Of a stretch of DNA of 64,000 nucleotides, positions 18,901-25,824 are shown piece by piece; positions within the stretch are counted from its first letter, which is position 1, and each line of letters starts with the position of its first letter. The notes beneath the pieces were generated by a model. It did no database searches. It had not been told where the DNA came from and saw only the letters and a program-made list of their open reading frames with translations. Made by a program: the position numbers and the translations under genes. Location of the stretch: NCBI GenBank assembly GCA_045603085.1, contig JAZULL010000132.1, positions 27,651 to 91,650 on the forward strand. Direction: 5' to 3'. This DNA is from SVQP01 sp045603085. Lineage in GTDB: Bacteria > Bacillota > Clostridia > Oscillospirales > CAG-272.

Positions 18901-20530
18901 CGCTAAGCCCGATGAATCCCGAACCGACGTCACTCATGGTCAGCTGAATCGAAATATCTCTCGTTCCATTTCCGCTGTAAAGCGATGCGCTGACCGAAGG
19001 GGCTGTTGCATCAAGATATATCTTTTGCGCCGAGGTCTTGACGTCGCCTGTGATGTAGTTCCAAGAGGTATCTGCATAGGTTCCGCTCATTCCGATAACC
19101 CGGATCGGGTTGTTTTCATGTCCCGGTGCCATGGTCATACCGGCACTTACCGTAAACGGACCGTACCGTGCCACGGTGCAGGTATCTCCATTGGCATTGA
19201 CTGACGTAGAAAGCGTGGGATTGCTCAGCGTGACGTTCACACCGTTCGCAAGGACGTTGAGCGTAACGCTCCCCACTTGTTTCATCTTTTCTGTGAAATA
19301 CACGTCAAAGTAAAGGAAGTCGCCATCCGTTCCCGCCCAAACCGAGGAAAAGTCGGTCAGCTCCGGCCAACTCTCCTTATCGGTTTCATTGAGCTTGGGG
19401 CTCATGCTGCCAGTCATAGTAATTTTTTCAATTTCGGGCGATTTGTTGTCTATAAGGATATTGTAGTCTATGAGATCCCACTTATTGGGAAGCGTCAGCG
19501 CATTACCCGCAAGGTCGGTCACGGGTGCCCTGCCCTCAACAGCGTCTATAAATCTGAGCGGATTGTCCTCATAAACCAGCGTATGCTGATCGGTGTATTT
19601 GTCATAGGCTACACTGTAAGCGTAGACCTGACCGATTCCGAACACGTCGAACGTTTCGTCGTCTGCTCCGTTTGAAGAACCGACAATGGCAAGAACCAGA
19701 TATTCCCCTTCCTCGGGAGCTGCGCCGCCCGAGATCCGGAAGGTCATGCGGTTATTCTCAAAGGATTCTGCGCGATAGGTGAGCCGACCGACCTCCACAC
19801 CGCTGTTGGCTTTTGCATACGAAAGGGTCACGGTGTATTCGTCAAGAGAGATCTCTCCGTTGGCAGGACGAAGGGTTTCACTGAAGGTCAGCGTAAAGGA
19901 TGAAAAGTCATCCATCTCGATCCCCGTGATCCCGGGCTTTTTGTTATCAATCGCTACCGCATAGGGCGTGGACAGATTGGCTTGGGTCTGGAGCTTATCA
20001 ACCTTGTAATAATCCACGTCCATGTATCCCTTTTTCACAGTTCCAAGAGACGCACCGTCTCTGTCAAGTGCCTGCATCGAGCCACCGCTGTAGGAAATCG
20101 CGCCAATTCTCATCACGGTTTCACTGCTGAAAACACCGTAGTATCGGCTGCCGTAGTAATCCCACGTGCCCGTGCCCTCATACACGACCTTGGTTCCCGT
20201 GATCATGTTGTATATGCCACCGTGGGCATATCCCCAAGCCATCTGGGTGTGGGGGTGCTCATTTGTTCTGAACAGCGGGCCGATGCTCATCGTCGTGGAT
20301 GTACGTGCATACTCGTACTTGATCCATTCCGCCTTGAGCTCGTTATAGATCTCGTCGTTGTAAACCGGAGCGACCGTATAATCTCTCAGATCGATGGTGG
20401 AGGTATAGGGCTCCTCTTCCGCCCGAACCTCAATCACCGCTGTATCAAAAACGATCTGCGGCGCCAGTGGCAAAAGCACCGCGAGCGTCAGAAGCAGTGC
20501 CGCCAGCTTCTTGAATATGGTTTTGTTCAT
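12917..20530 (-). CDS. Giant secreted multidomain (Ig-like) protein
   Basis: Encodes 2537 aa. The start is ATG 20530 with a GAAAGGAAA site; an extended frame to 20599 runs through the preceding gene. A Sec signal peptide covers about residues 1-37 (KKLAALLLTLAVLLPLAP, cleavage near VRA-EEE). Many repeated beta-sandwich segments follow, marked by phrases such as DxTAPxVS and DAAGNxAxV, typical of bacterial Ig-like modules. Residues ~2362-2440 look like a DUF5011/HYR-type domain (YTATDAAGNKSEITG). There is no membrane anchor, LPXTG or SLH motif, so it is probably released or held by a partner. It lies 25 bp after the 103-aa gene, in one operon. The role is unknown: adhesion, matrix or substrate binding are possible. 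Confidence 0.85.
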   Translation of the reverse strand: MNKTIFKKLAALLLTLAVLLPLAPQIVFDTAVIEVRAEEEPYTSTIDLRDYTVAPVYNDEIYNELKAEWIKYEYARTSTTMSIGPLFRTNEHPHTQMAWGYAHGGIYNMITGTKVVYEGTGTWDYYGSRYYGVFSSETVMRIGAISYSGGSMQALDRDGASLGTVKKGYMDVDYYKVDKLQTQANLSTPYAVAIDNKKPGITGIEMDDFSSFTLTFSETLRPANGEISLDEYTVTLSYAKANSGVEVGRLTYRAESFENNRMTFRISGGAAPEEGEYLVLAIVGSSNGADDETFDVFGIGQVYAYSVAYDKYTDQHTLVYEDNPLRFIDAVEGRAPVTDLAGNALTLPNKWDLIDYNILIDNKSPEIEKITMTGSMSPKLNETDKESWPELTDFSSVWAGTDGDFLYFDVYFTEKMKQVGSVTLNVLANGVNVTLSNPTLSTSVNANGDTCTVARYGPFTVSAGMTMAPGHENNPIRVIGMSGTYADTSWNYITGDVKTSAQKIYLDATAPSVSASLYSGNGTRDISIQLTMSDVGSGFIGLSGQIGLSAKTEGTVNYQMAITDTMTIPDDSAYTYSGAFRANEVSWQTIPLYSGTRYIHIKLVGEASSITVDELKVEYSLPDWAGNRNTTDASRVEPGYTYDETPPKVSDLSASVHYTNTGAYVTAQWSASDFSGDDGITTYYQWRETKPADYSAGWMSAGKQAEGFAWLLPEEGYPAFDSETDTTLTLWVYAVDKSGNKSEMASKTVQVLLDKPNYSANLKGDPAVPTKEPSLNLSVAQGLSADKDGYLRAFVSFVSPEGKDDAYSYTYVFILSSADLEAAQSIDVFPLTQSGISSRDVYRVVMGTDENDNATFTSVSTLTMQSFDDLLAGWYGDVRVTFDLAYDDNATVADNVLIPQNGLLSAQVTDGSYIQAEDEIVFLVSCDIQNVFEVEFFNFADAQGESFEGNKMFYQTLAGVSFDLTLQNTYWPELGVRDVDENDTFVSIVKVNADGSLGQPVITIPWSMAVLQRLTIPRVELSTGVYTVQVTVAMKDGQVMTVTAAERLVLDNTVVRAGVTETYITPNIPISSHSSMPSLIRFDENGKPYLAEGQSVNSALNLYDTSTFVIRNTATDGYIEHMTVSMAGQSETIRTGTYTNEVGGVLNFGFSVTAESAEQTLQGFTVGKIAAIYVWNPAIHQSREQGLVTTDGYVFTFHSENAIDHDTWTYDEITGIGKSTLNKNADGIYTMARLIGLTDGNNVICYQVVMENGLESPVEQFTVYANTETPSAGLDTDVLEEKLNLSAEGEPINIAGADISLQNVFTSAGIVGTYYLTKDAMGLLTYTEGDDGSLVEQYQEYKYTRSNTLNDLNSGYYPQWTYRDFVMYNASYGYCYDANGNQVSDTRHRLYYQSSVYYYNLYSVEPDAIIRLKGDDSRTYMTSADGGTDECVTYKMGNNMEAANGAFMIITDSGACVLVFPQFAPTEDAYAQPVVEGYQPKYRLTDKQVEFKGEFQIGPCYNIGNGTLDMYASISNGVYVDRSVSYVIFTDAYGNEIERFYLEGYYSGTNAVGYSMGMISTSGGNQVEIEMINPLADGINHQIGDRVESVWAQLVLYDANTGRELRSNVLEVTHPDRTYEDPVPEPYWLDDYDGLRLNWNTSVYVQGGTSANFNHKLNIFQDGDHQITVTDRFGLTQTVTVTTTHFAKFQSPIVQIDNTEKTTQPVTVTVTVPDGAAYDSVWVSGGGDDVIIEGSGTSTVTVIFKASTSVEIYWDLTPDVSDAYMGYYLEIDNIHPADLAVRWDYGENPEDYVYGDVIAYVYDKNGNWDIIDPMTGKAPTYTFVYGSGVTEYTFPTLRIDALSGEDGYCDLGAFTIALEVELKELPPPPMIEIDTRAPSVQIVPYAMRNQEAVPRESYLVYEDLEQRMQSGDENYIDLLNPSLLPYEGYAAYTDAAEFAEALGWASRYRFNIEVQDLNKTRIIIKNGLYASAPESYYTASSDVVENVSLLGNTLEVTGPAQFTIFVIDEMGNVTAFRMNLYNVGNAPVPTYTKMPATVGDDHAIRVDLTVPADGTDLRITAVDGVPATEAIFTKNGIYTISYSYLYQGEPVDEQLKIEIIEVDNDAPILLSRRWSVQAGTSTRGEVTVTLTFSKPIDLVQTTLGAAELPDSVTVKAVGNTVTVRYSDNYRDLELLFRGINGKWSEVITLGAVTNIDRDAPEITVSDPVYSTDGRKATVSLTSDEKVSFRESSSVSTAFTRTFDQNGAYEYVFVDAAGNAATVTVNITGIVDTAPTFSFSKNADGSEAVATPDALGEVAIGDIFYVSVDRAATVSFNGESYAVDAHEWLGLAVGDKSGGSIYARDAYGNVSGAVFTSIDYPDQVAPKMQLVMYTVYASMLDLSDLEARILANCAAVDDRDGNVQVHVAYEIPTEAGAYPVTYTATDAAGNKSEITGMLQVYQTVLPGVAIDGNVVERESIYLAESQDALNLRVDMQGEPYELTWLSGIRTAAQMKTHATELELVDDEILLPFAGQSGYYTILITTQSHDQYRITIYIK

Positions 20531-20555
20531 AGTGGGTTTCCTTTCATTATGTAAA

Positions 20556-20867
20556 TCATGCTGTCGTCTTTCTGTTCTGCTCACACATGCAAATGCCAAT
20601 CAGGTCGTCGCCGTGGCAATAATGTGCGCAATCCACACAACAGCCCTCTATGAAGCGACTGGTACCGTATCGGCACAGCTCCTGCATCTGTGTTACGAAG
20701 GGGCGACCGTCGTCTGTGTACAGAGGGTTTAACTTGAAATCGGGATAAATGGGTATCGGAGCGCCTTGGGCTCTTTCAAATTCCTCGTAGTACCCGTACC
20801 GCAATTCGAATTGCTTTCCAAACACCGTCAACATCTTAAAAACGTCGCCGTCTCTTATCTGATTCAT
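20556..20867 (-). CDS. Small Cys-rich protein, possible zinc binder
   Basis: Encodes 103 aa from ATG 20867 (AAAGGAG site, 10-bp spacing). The C-terminal third carries CCVDCAHYCHGDDLIGICMC, six Cys and two His within 20 residues, a likely metal site. There is no signal peptide, so it is cytosolic. It is the first gene after a terminator-like hairpin downstream of the LuxR-type regulator and precedes the 2537-aa gene by 25 bp. The role is unknown; it could regulate or assist expression of the giant proteins. Confidence 0.65.
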   Translation of the reverse strand: MNQIRDGDVFKMLTVFGKQFELRYGYYEEFERAQGAPIPIYPDFKLNPLYTDDGRPFVTQMQELCRYGTSRFIEGCCVDCAHYCHGDDLIGICMCEQNRKTTA

Positions 20868-20894
20868 TCTTCATCGTCTCCTTTCGGGGGCAAG

Positions 20895-20937
20895 AAAAAA
20901 TCCTGCATACTTTTCTTTAACAGTATACAGGATTTAT
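20895..20937 (-). terminator. Terminator or attenuator between regulator and giant-protein operon
   Basis: The stem AAATCCTG.ATAC pairs with GTAT.CAGGATTT and is followed on the minus strand by TTTTTT (20900-20895). It lies between the stop of the LuxR-type gene (21003) and the start of the 103-aa gene (20867). I see no good promoter in the remaining gap, so read-through or conditional termination is plausible. Confidence 0.65.
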
Positions 20938-21002
20938 ATGTGATTTTGTACCACCCAATGCAGCAAATAAAGCACATTTATTTTTATACCTTACAGGGGG
21001 GA

Positions 21003-22223
21003 TTATAGGATGCTTGGGAATTCCGACCTGTCCTTTACGCCGGTTTTTTGGACGACTCGAAGTACGGTCTGCTTTACCGTGGATTCGGATATGTAGAGCA
21101 TCGCTGCAATCTCCTTGGAAGTAAAACCAAAGGTTGCCAGCTTTGCCACTTCCCTTTCTCTGGCTGTCAGGTTTATTGCAATATTTCGGTTACGCACGAT
21201 ACCGCTGAGCTTTGACCAGCCAACGTTATAAGTTCTGTACAGCTCCAGCACGCGATCAACCGCCCCGGGATCTTGAAGCGCGATTCGCTCTTCCAACAGT
21301 CCGTCGAAGTGACGGACGTATTCGGCAAGCACACCGAAAAAACGGTCAGCTAACGCCAAGCTGATTGCTCTATCCATGTGTCGTATCGCGGATTCATTGT
21401 CTCCGCCATTGTGATAGGAGACGGCGCAGGATAGTCTTAAAAACATTTCCGGAAGAATCGTTTCGTCTACAACCGCTTGTGAGATCATCGGCTCAACGGT
21501 ATATGGCATCATTCTCATCATAGCCAAGCCGTGAACCCCCTCGAACTCAAGCTGTTTTGCAGCGATTGAATATGCTTTCATATACAAGTATTTGGTGTAA
21601 AAGACCTTTGCGGCAGGATGCGCCTCAGGCGGCAAGGGTTCAAAGCAGCCCGTAGTAAACCATGAGGGAAAATCCTTATTATCATAAAGTGAGCTGTCTG
21701 CAATAGCAAGCGAAAGCGAGATGATCTCTCTTTGCGTTTCGCTCTCACAAGGAGCTTCAAAGATGTGTCTTTTGGCTTCCTTCCACAGCTCATAGTCGCC
21801 TCTCCAGATGGCACATTGTGCCAGCAGCATACCGCCACCCAAAATAGCATAAAATCCGGAATGTGCTGATAAAAAATATCTTGCGCGGTCATATACCTTA
21901 TCAATTTCTCCCCGTCGATATGCGATCTGCGCTTCAAAAAGCGTCATCGCCTCCGGATTGTTCTCCAACATTGCGACACAACCGTCCGCATTCCCAACCT
22001 GATTGTATAGATCGGTCATATCAAGGAAGGGGCTTTTTCTGGGCATAGGCATATGAGGAACCTCCCCCTTTGCGGCACTGGGCAATACCGCATGTGCCGG
22101 GATCATCCAGGTGCGTTCCCATCTCACAGCACCCTTGATCTTCCCTTCCTTGCAAAGTCCTTGCACTCTGCGAGGGGTCACACCCCATTTTTCCGCTGCT
22201 TGCTTTACCGTGATCAGATCCAT
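21003..22223 (-). CDS. LuxR-type transcriptional regulator with N-terminal helix-turn-helix
   Basis: Encodes 406 aa from ATG 22223 (AAAGGAG, 6-bp spacing). The N terminus (ITVKQAAEKWGVTPRRVQGL) is an excisionase/MerR-like helix-turn-helix. Residues ~70-330 are helical and TPR-like. The C terminus (~340-400) is a LuxR/GerE DNA-binding domain (LTAREREVAKLATFGFTSKE, then ISESTVKQTVLRV). Two DNA-binding domains around a helical sensor core suggest a ligand- or partner-responsive regulator. It is the likely controller of the downstream giant-protein operon. Its own promoter is heavily decorated with operators (22285-22371). Confidence 0.85.
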   Translation of the reverse strand: MDLITVKQAAEKWGVTPRRVQGLCKEGKIKGAVRWERTWMIPAHAVLPSAAKGEVPHMPMPRKSPFLDMTDLYNQVGNADGCVAMLENNPEAMTLFEAQIAYRRGEIDKVYDRARYFLSAHSGFYAILGGGMLLAQCAIWRGDYELWKEAKRHIFEAPCESETQREIISLSLAIADSSLYDNKDFPSWFTTGCFEPLPPEAHPAAKVFYTKYLYMKAYSIAAKQLEFEGVHGLAMMRMMPYTVEPMISQAVVDETILPEMFLRLSCAVSYHNGGDNESAIRHMDRAISLALADRFFGVLAEYVRHFDGLLEERIALQDPGAVDRVLELYRTYNVGWSKLSGIVRNRNIAINLTAREREVAKLATFGFTSKEIAAMLYISESTVKQTVLRVVQKTGVKDRSEFPSIL

Positions 22224-22237
22224 AAATTCTCCTTTAT

Positions 22238-22255
22238 CATATATGTACATATATG
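22238..22255. promoter_or_regulatory. Perfect 18-bp palindrome in the leader of the LuxR-type gene
   Basis: CATATATGTACATATATG is its own reverse complement and lies 15-32 bp upstream of the start codon, next to the ribosome site. It may be a repressor site or an RNA hairpin. AT-rich palindromes can also arise by chance. Confidence 0.4.
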
Positions 22256-22284
22256 CTTAAACTACATTGTACGCATACCGCCGC

Positions 22285-22371
22285 TTCGTTTGAACGAATT
22301 TTGTTTACGTCGATTTTTCGTTCTAACGAAACTCCTGCTTCTATTATACTTCGTTCTAACGAAATTGTCAA
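22285..22371 (-). promoter_or_regulatory. Consensus promoter with three evenly spaced palindromic operators
   Basis: Minus strand: TTGACA (22371-22366), 17-bp spacer, TATAAT (22348-22343), an exact consensus. The palindrome TTCGTT-CT-AACGAA fills the spacer (22350-22363). A second identical copy is at 22317-22330 and a near copy (TTCGTT-TG-AACGAA) at 22285-22298. Centres are 32-33 bp apart, about three helical turns, so all face the same side of the helix. This is what a tightly repressed promoter looks like. The motif is not the Gram-positive LexA box (GAAC-N4-GTTC). The LuxR-type protein itself or an unlinked repressor could bind. Confidence 0.8.
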
Positions 22372-22415
22372 CACTTTTGGGGAAAATAATGCCATCATTT
22401 TTGTATTTACGATAG

Positions 22416-22451
22416 AAGGTGTCACCGGTTCAAGTCCAGTAGGGGGAGCCA
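22416..22451 (+). other. tRNA 3'-end-like fragment
   Basis: The stretch holds a T-arm-like hairpin (ACCGG-TTCAAGT-CCAGT) followed by AGGGGGAGCCA, like an acceptor arm ending in CCA. No D-arm or anticodon arm is present upstream, so it is not a functional tRNA. It may be an attachment-site scar or the end of a MITE-like repeat. Confidence 0.45.
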
Positions 22452-22484
22452 ACGAAAAAAGCAGGCCGAGTGGCCTGCTTCGTT
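22451..22484 (-). terminator. Hairpin terminator between the RloC-like and LuxR-type units
   Basis: The stem GCAGGCC-GAGT-GGCCTGC (22461-22478) is extended by AACGAA/TTCGTT, with a T6 run on the minus strand. It backs up the repeat-derived terminator at 22566-22613. Confidence 0.7.
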
Positions 22485-22539
22485 GTGCTCGTAGGACAAA
22501 ATTGCAACTCAAGCGATATAATGTTATTCTTAAAAAGAG

Positions 22540-22613
22540 ACTTCTATAAAGGCTTTTAGAAACCAAAAATACCTGGCATCTAAACTACAACAGTTCGGAT
22601 CACAAGGTCTTTT
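22540..22613. repeat. Shared 3'-end repeat, copy 1 (degenerate, terminator part only)
   Basis: It matches the right part of the repeats at 25582-25781 and 29893-30090: ATAAGGCTTT-like, then GCATCTAAAC, GTTCGGAT and ACAAGGTCTTTT. It folds as a hairpin directly downstream of the RloC-like gene and should act as its terminator on the minus strand. Confidence 0.6.
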
Positions 22614-22626
22614 CCAAATACGATTA

Positions 22627-25194
22627 CTAGACACCCATGCGTTTGTTGTATTCTGTCACCCAAACGCGAAAAGCTTCTACATCTTTTTTGAAATCTTCAA
22701 TATCTACAATGACCGGAGCTGAATCCTGAGGTTGAGAGTGCTCAAAATATGAATACTTCGTCATCATACTTTCGATAATCTCGCAATCTTCAACCCTGAT
22801 ATTAGCTAGTTTTTTGATGATTCCTTGCGTTCTTATTTGCTTATCAAATCTTTGAACAGATTTTAGAATCAAAACATCTTCCACAGAACGTTCAACCAGT
22901 ATTCTAAATCTTTTGTATTCGGTGTCTATAGCATGTTGATATTCTTCAGAATCTTCATCTTTTTTCTTAATTTGAGCTATTGCATCCAAAATGCCACTCA
23001 ACTGACTTTTTATTTTTCCATGATATAAATCCTCAAAATCTGGAAGTCCCTTGTATTTTGAACCCGCACGAATGTGGCACTCTTTAAAAGCAACTGACAT
23101 TTCCTTACAACATGTCGAAAGGCCAACCAATAAAGAAATCCTATGCGTAAATACAATGACCTGTCGTGTTTGAGACATTTCAACAATTCTTTTGGTCGCA
23201 TATTCTTCGTAATTGCAATCAAGCGATGATATAGGATCGTCAATGATAACAGGACTCAAGGCATCTCGTCCTGTAGCATCAGCAAAAAAAGCCGCTAAAG
23301 CTACAATTCTTTGCTCACCTTCGCTCAGAATGTCCTCAGGTTTTGCGCTTGTTTCATCAGTAATAAGCTTTATTCTGTAAGGCGACTTACCTTTCGTAGA
23401 TGGCGCTTTCTCCAATTGAACCTTCAACCTGGGAGCCATTCTTTTTAGTTCGGCAGCAAAGCGTTCAATATATGATTCTGTGATCAGTATATCTGCTAGT
23501 TCATTGCTTTGACTGGTTATTTTATTCGTTTTTACTAAAGTTAGTGAATCATCTAAAACTTTCATTTCAGATTTGTTAGAGATCACCCTTTTTATATTCT
23601 CTTGATTGTCTGCAATCCATTTATGACACTCTAAGCATTCAAGTTCGCTACGTAAAATCTCTTGCGCCCCATCCTTTAAAGTATCTGTAAGATTTTTATA
23701 CTCTTTTTCAAGATAGCACTTAACAGAAACGAGTTCTTTTACGGCTGTGTCAACATCAATTTTTTGCAAAGAAATATAGCATTCTTCAGCTGTTTTTATA
23801 TCTGAAAATTCTATACTCTTTTTATAAAAATCAAATGTAGCATTGAACGAAAATCCTTCAATGTATTTACCTAGAGCATGCTCCACTCTATTAAAATTGA
23901 AATCTCGTTTTGCAAGTAATTTGCATAAAGCAAAAAATTTGTTTTCTTTTTTTTCAAGATTTTCACTACATTGCCCATTGACATAATTATCGATAGAAGA
24001 AAATCTTTTCAAAGCATCGTCGGATAATTGTTGATTGCAAAGAGGACATATTGAACCGCTGCCCGCGTATTCGATTCCAGTCTTGGGCTGAAGAGTTGAA
24101 ACATAATACTGTTTGGCATATTTCCACAGTTCCCTCCAAGCAACCAACTTAACACTGCAATTATCATTTTCGTTTGCAGCTTCGCTAAACATTTTTTGGG
24201 ATAAACCATACGCCTCTTTTGCTTCAACGTACTCTTTATACATTTCACAAATATCATGTTTGTTGTATACTGTCTGTGCAGTCACGAGATCTTCTAAAAT
24301 TTGAGTAACTTCGCCGAGTCGTTCACTTATTGTTTTGATTTTCTGATCAATAAACTCACGGTTTAATACTGCCGAAATTTCAGATAATCTATTTTCTTGT
24401 TGCTCTGTCCAATTCAAATACTTATCATCAAACACGGTATTGCTTTCAATGCTTTTTACCCACTGTATGTTTGAATACGACCCAATTGAAGAAGGCACTT
24501 GTATAGTAATCTTTTCGAGAGCTTTTTTTCGAGATAAAATTTTAGCTTTTATTCTTTCAGCTATATTTGCTAATTCAGTTAATACAGAAAACACAAAAGG
24601 CTCGTAAGAAACCTTGTTAGATGATGTAACGTATGCTCCAGATATTTTAGTATCGAATACATCGCAAGATGTGAGTGCCGGGTGCTTTTCTTCCTTCGAC
24701 AAATCGCAAGTTATAGTTTTGGTTTCTCCGTTTTGCGAAACTTCAATTTTGCATGTCGGTTTTCCCGAACCACTTTTTTCAAACACATTTGCTTGTATAA
24801 GATCCGCATACGGTGTTCCGCTTACTCTTTTAAACATTCGCATAAAGCTCGATTTACCTGTGCCATTAGCTCCATATACAACCGTTACGCCTTTTTCCGC
24901 AAAAGAAAGCTGAGCTTTCGAATCAAGGGCGTTTACACCACATATATCAAATATTTTAAGTATAGATAACTGTTCTAAAACCGTGCTTGGCAAGGTTTCT
25001 TGGCTTTTAAGTTCTTTATAATCAACGATTTCTTTTTTTGTTTGCTTAATGCACATATCTGCATATGCTTCAATTTGTGCATCCTCGATAGGTTGGGAGT
25101 TGTATATTCTCCATACAGCATCCCTAAGCCAGTACGGTTGATTATGCATCCATTTTTCAAACTTACCATACATTGCATTTGCACTCTCAGTCAT
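22627..25194 (-). CDS. SMC/Rad50-like defence ATPase (RloC/PrrC, AAA_13 type)
   Basis: Encodes 855 aa. ATG 25194 has AAGGAG at 9-bp spacing; the GTG nine bases upstream touches the ribosome site and is rejected. Walker A is at ~108-115 (GANGTGKS). Coiled-coil arms surround a CPLC zinc hook (~383-386). The ABC signature LSEGEQ (~623-628), Walker B (PVIIDDPISSLD, ~648-659) and a switch His (VFTHR, ~684) follow. This order matches AAA_13 proteins such as RloC and PrrC, whose C-terminal part cleaves tRNA anticodons after phage damage. The last ~170 residues here could be such an effector, but I cannot point to its catalytic triad. The gene is stand-alone with its own promoter and terminator. Confidence 0.8.
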   Translation of the reverse strand: MTESANAMYGKFEKWMHNQPYWLRDAVWRIYNSQPIEDAQIEAYADMCIKQTKKEIVDYKELKSQETLPSTVLEQLSILKIFDICGVNALDSKAQLSFAEKGVTVVYGANGTGKSSFMRMFKRVSGTPYADLIQANVFEKSGSGKPTCKIEVSQNGETKTITCDLSKEEKHPALTSCDVFDTKISGAYVTSSNKVSYEPFVFSVLTELANIAERIKAKILSRKKALEKITIQVPSSIGSYSNIQWVKSIESNTVFDDKYLNWTEQQENRLSEISAVLNREFIDQKIKTISERLGEVTQILEDLVTAQTVYNKHDICEMYKEYVEAKEAYGLSQKMFSEAANENDNCSVKLVAWRELWKYAKQYYVSTLQPKTGIEYAGSGSICPLCNQQLSDDALKRFSSIDNYVNGQCSENLEKKENKFFALCKLLAKRDFNFNRVEHALGKYIEGFSFNATFDFYKKSIEFSDIKTAEECYISLQKIDVDTAVKELVSVKCYLEKEYKNLTDTLKDGAQEILRSELECLECHKWIADNQENIKRVISNKSEMKVLDDSLTLVKTNKITSQSNELADILITESYIERFAAELKRMAPRLKVQLEKAPSTKGKSPYRIKLITDETSAKPEDILSEGEQRIVALAAFFADATGRDALSPVIIDDPISSLDCNYEEYATKRIVEMSQTRQVIVFTHRISLLVGLSTCCKEMSVAFKECHIRAGSKYKGLPDFEDLYHGKIKSQLSGILDAIAQIKKKDEDSEEYQHAIDTEYKRFRILVERSVEDVLILKSVQRFDKQIRTQGIIKKLANIRVEDCEIIESMMTKYSYFEHSQPQDSAPVIVDIEDFKKDVEAFRVWVTEYNKRMGV

Positions 25195-25581
25195 TTTCTC
25201 CACTCCTTCACAAAACGTTCTGCTCGTTAATTAATTATAGCACTATTTAAGCGTAAATTCAATCAATTTTACAAAAAAAACACGTTTCTCGCGGCACTAC
25301 TAACTAGTTGTGTGAGTGGATTTATCCTCTATTTTACAGAATGCATTTACTACAATCTTCCCGTATATACCATTAGATTTTTACTTTCTTACATTTGGAG
25401 GCGTTATTAGAAAAACCACACCTGCCAAAAACGAATGAAAAGTGATAGAATCTATCCGAGCCTATCTTCTCACTTTTTAGTTAACGTTTCAATTGTGATT
25501 CTAATACCGAGTTTGATTGCGTAGCAGAATATTACACAATCACCATGACTTGCATACTTGCTCCAGCTTTCCCAAAGAAAC
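25195..25581. other. Intergenic gap: promoter, one weak hairpin, no gene
   Basis: The right-hand flank of the RloC-like gene. Besides the promoter at 25234-25262 it holds a weak bidirectional hairpin (AAAAGTGA at 25438-25445 with TCACTTTT at 25472-25479). A 63-codon minus frame at 25470-25661 overlaps the repeat and has no ribosome site. I see no credible gene. Confidence 0.5.
25234..25262 (-). promoter_or_regulatory. Promoter of the RloC-like gene
   Basis: Minus strand: TTGAAT (25262-25257), 17-bp spacer, TATAAT (25239-25234), 40 bp upstream of the start codon. Confidence 0.75.
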
Positions 25582-25781
25582 GCTGTCCCCAAATCCTGAA
25601 CAGCTTGATTCATATAATTGAAGATGTTTTTATTTGCAAATCGATTTTGAGTAATTTTCAAAATTTTTTATTGGACACATCCATTGGCAGAATCCGTGAA
25701 AAAACATTGAAATATAAGGCTTTCGGGCACAAAAAAAGACCTTGCATCTAAACCGTAATGGTTCGGATTACAAGGTCTTTT
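25582..25781. repeat. Shared 3'-end repeat, copy 2 (about 200 bp)
   Basis: Aligns along its length with 29893-30090 (for example CTTGAACAGCTTGATTCATA-like, CATAAGGCTTT-like and CTTGCATCTAAACCGTAATG). The last ~47 bp (25735-25781) form a perfect terminator: AAAAGACCTTG pairs with its complement around an inner GTAAT/ATTAC hairpin, with T7 on the minus strand. It lies 44 bp beyond the stop of the 1171-aa gene. Between stop and hairpin, GGGGAGCCAG again looks like a tRNA end. Confidence 0.75.
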
Positions 25782-25824
25782 CATTTTTCTGGCTCCCCAT
25801 TATCAACCTAAATTGAACTGAACA

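Noticed and set aside
22285..22363. LexA (SOS) boxes
   Set aside because: The palindrome is TTCGTT-NN-AACGAA, not GAAC-N4-GTTC, and no SOS gene is nearby.
22416..22451. tRNA gene
   Set aside because: Only a T-arm-like hairpin and acceptor-like end are present; no anticodon or D-arm can be formed upstream.
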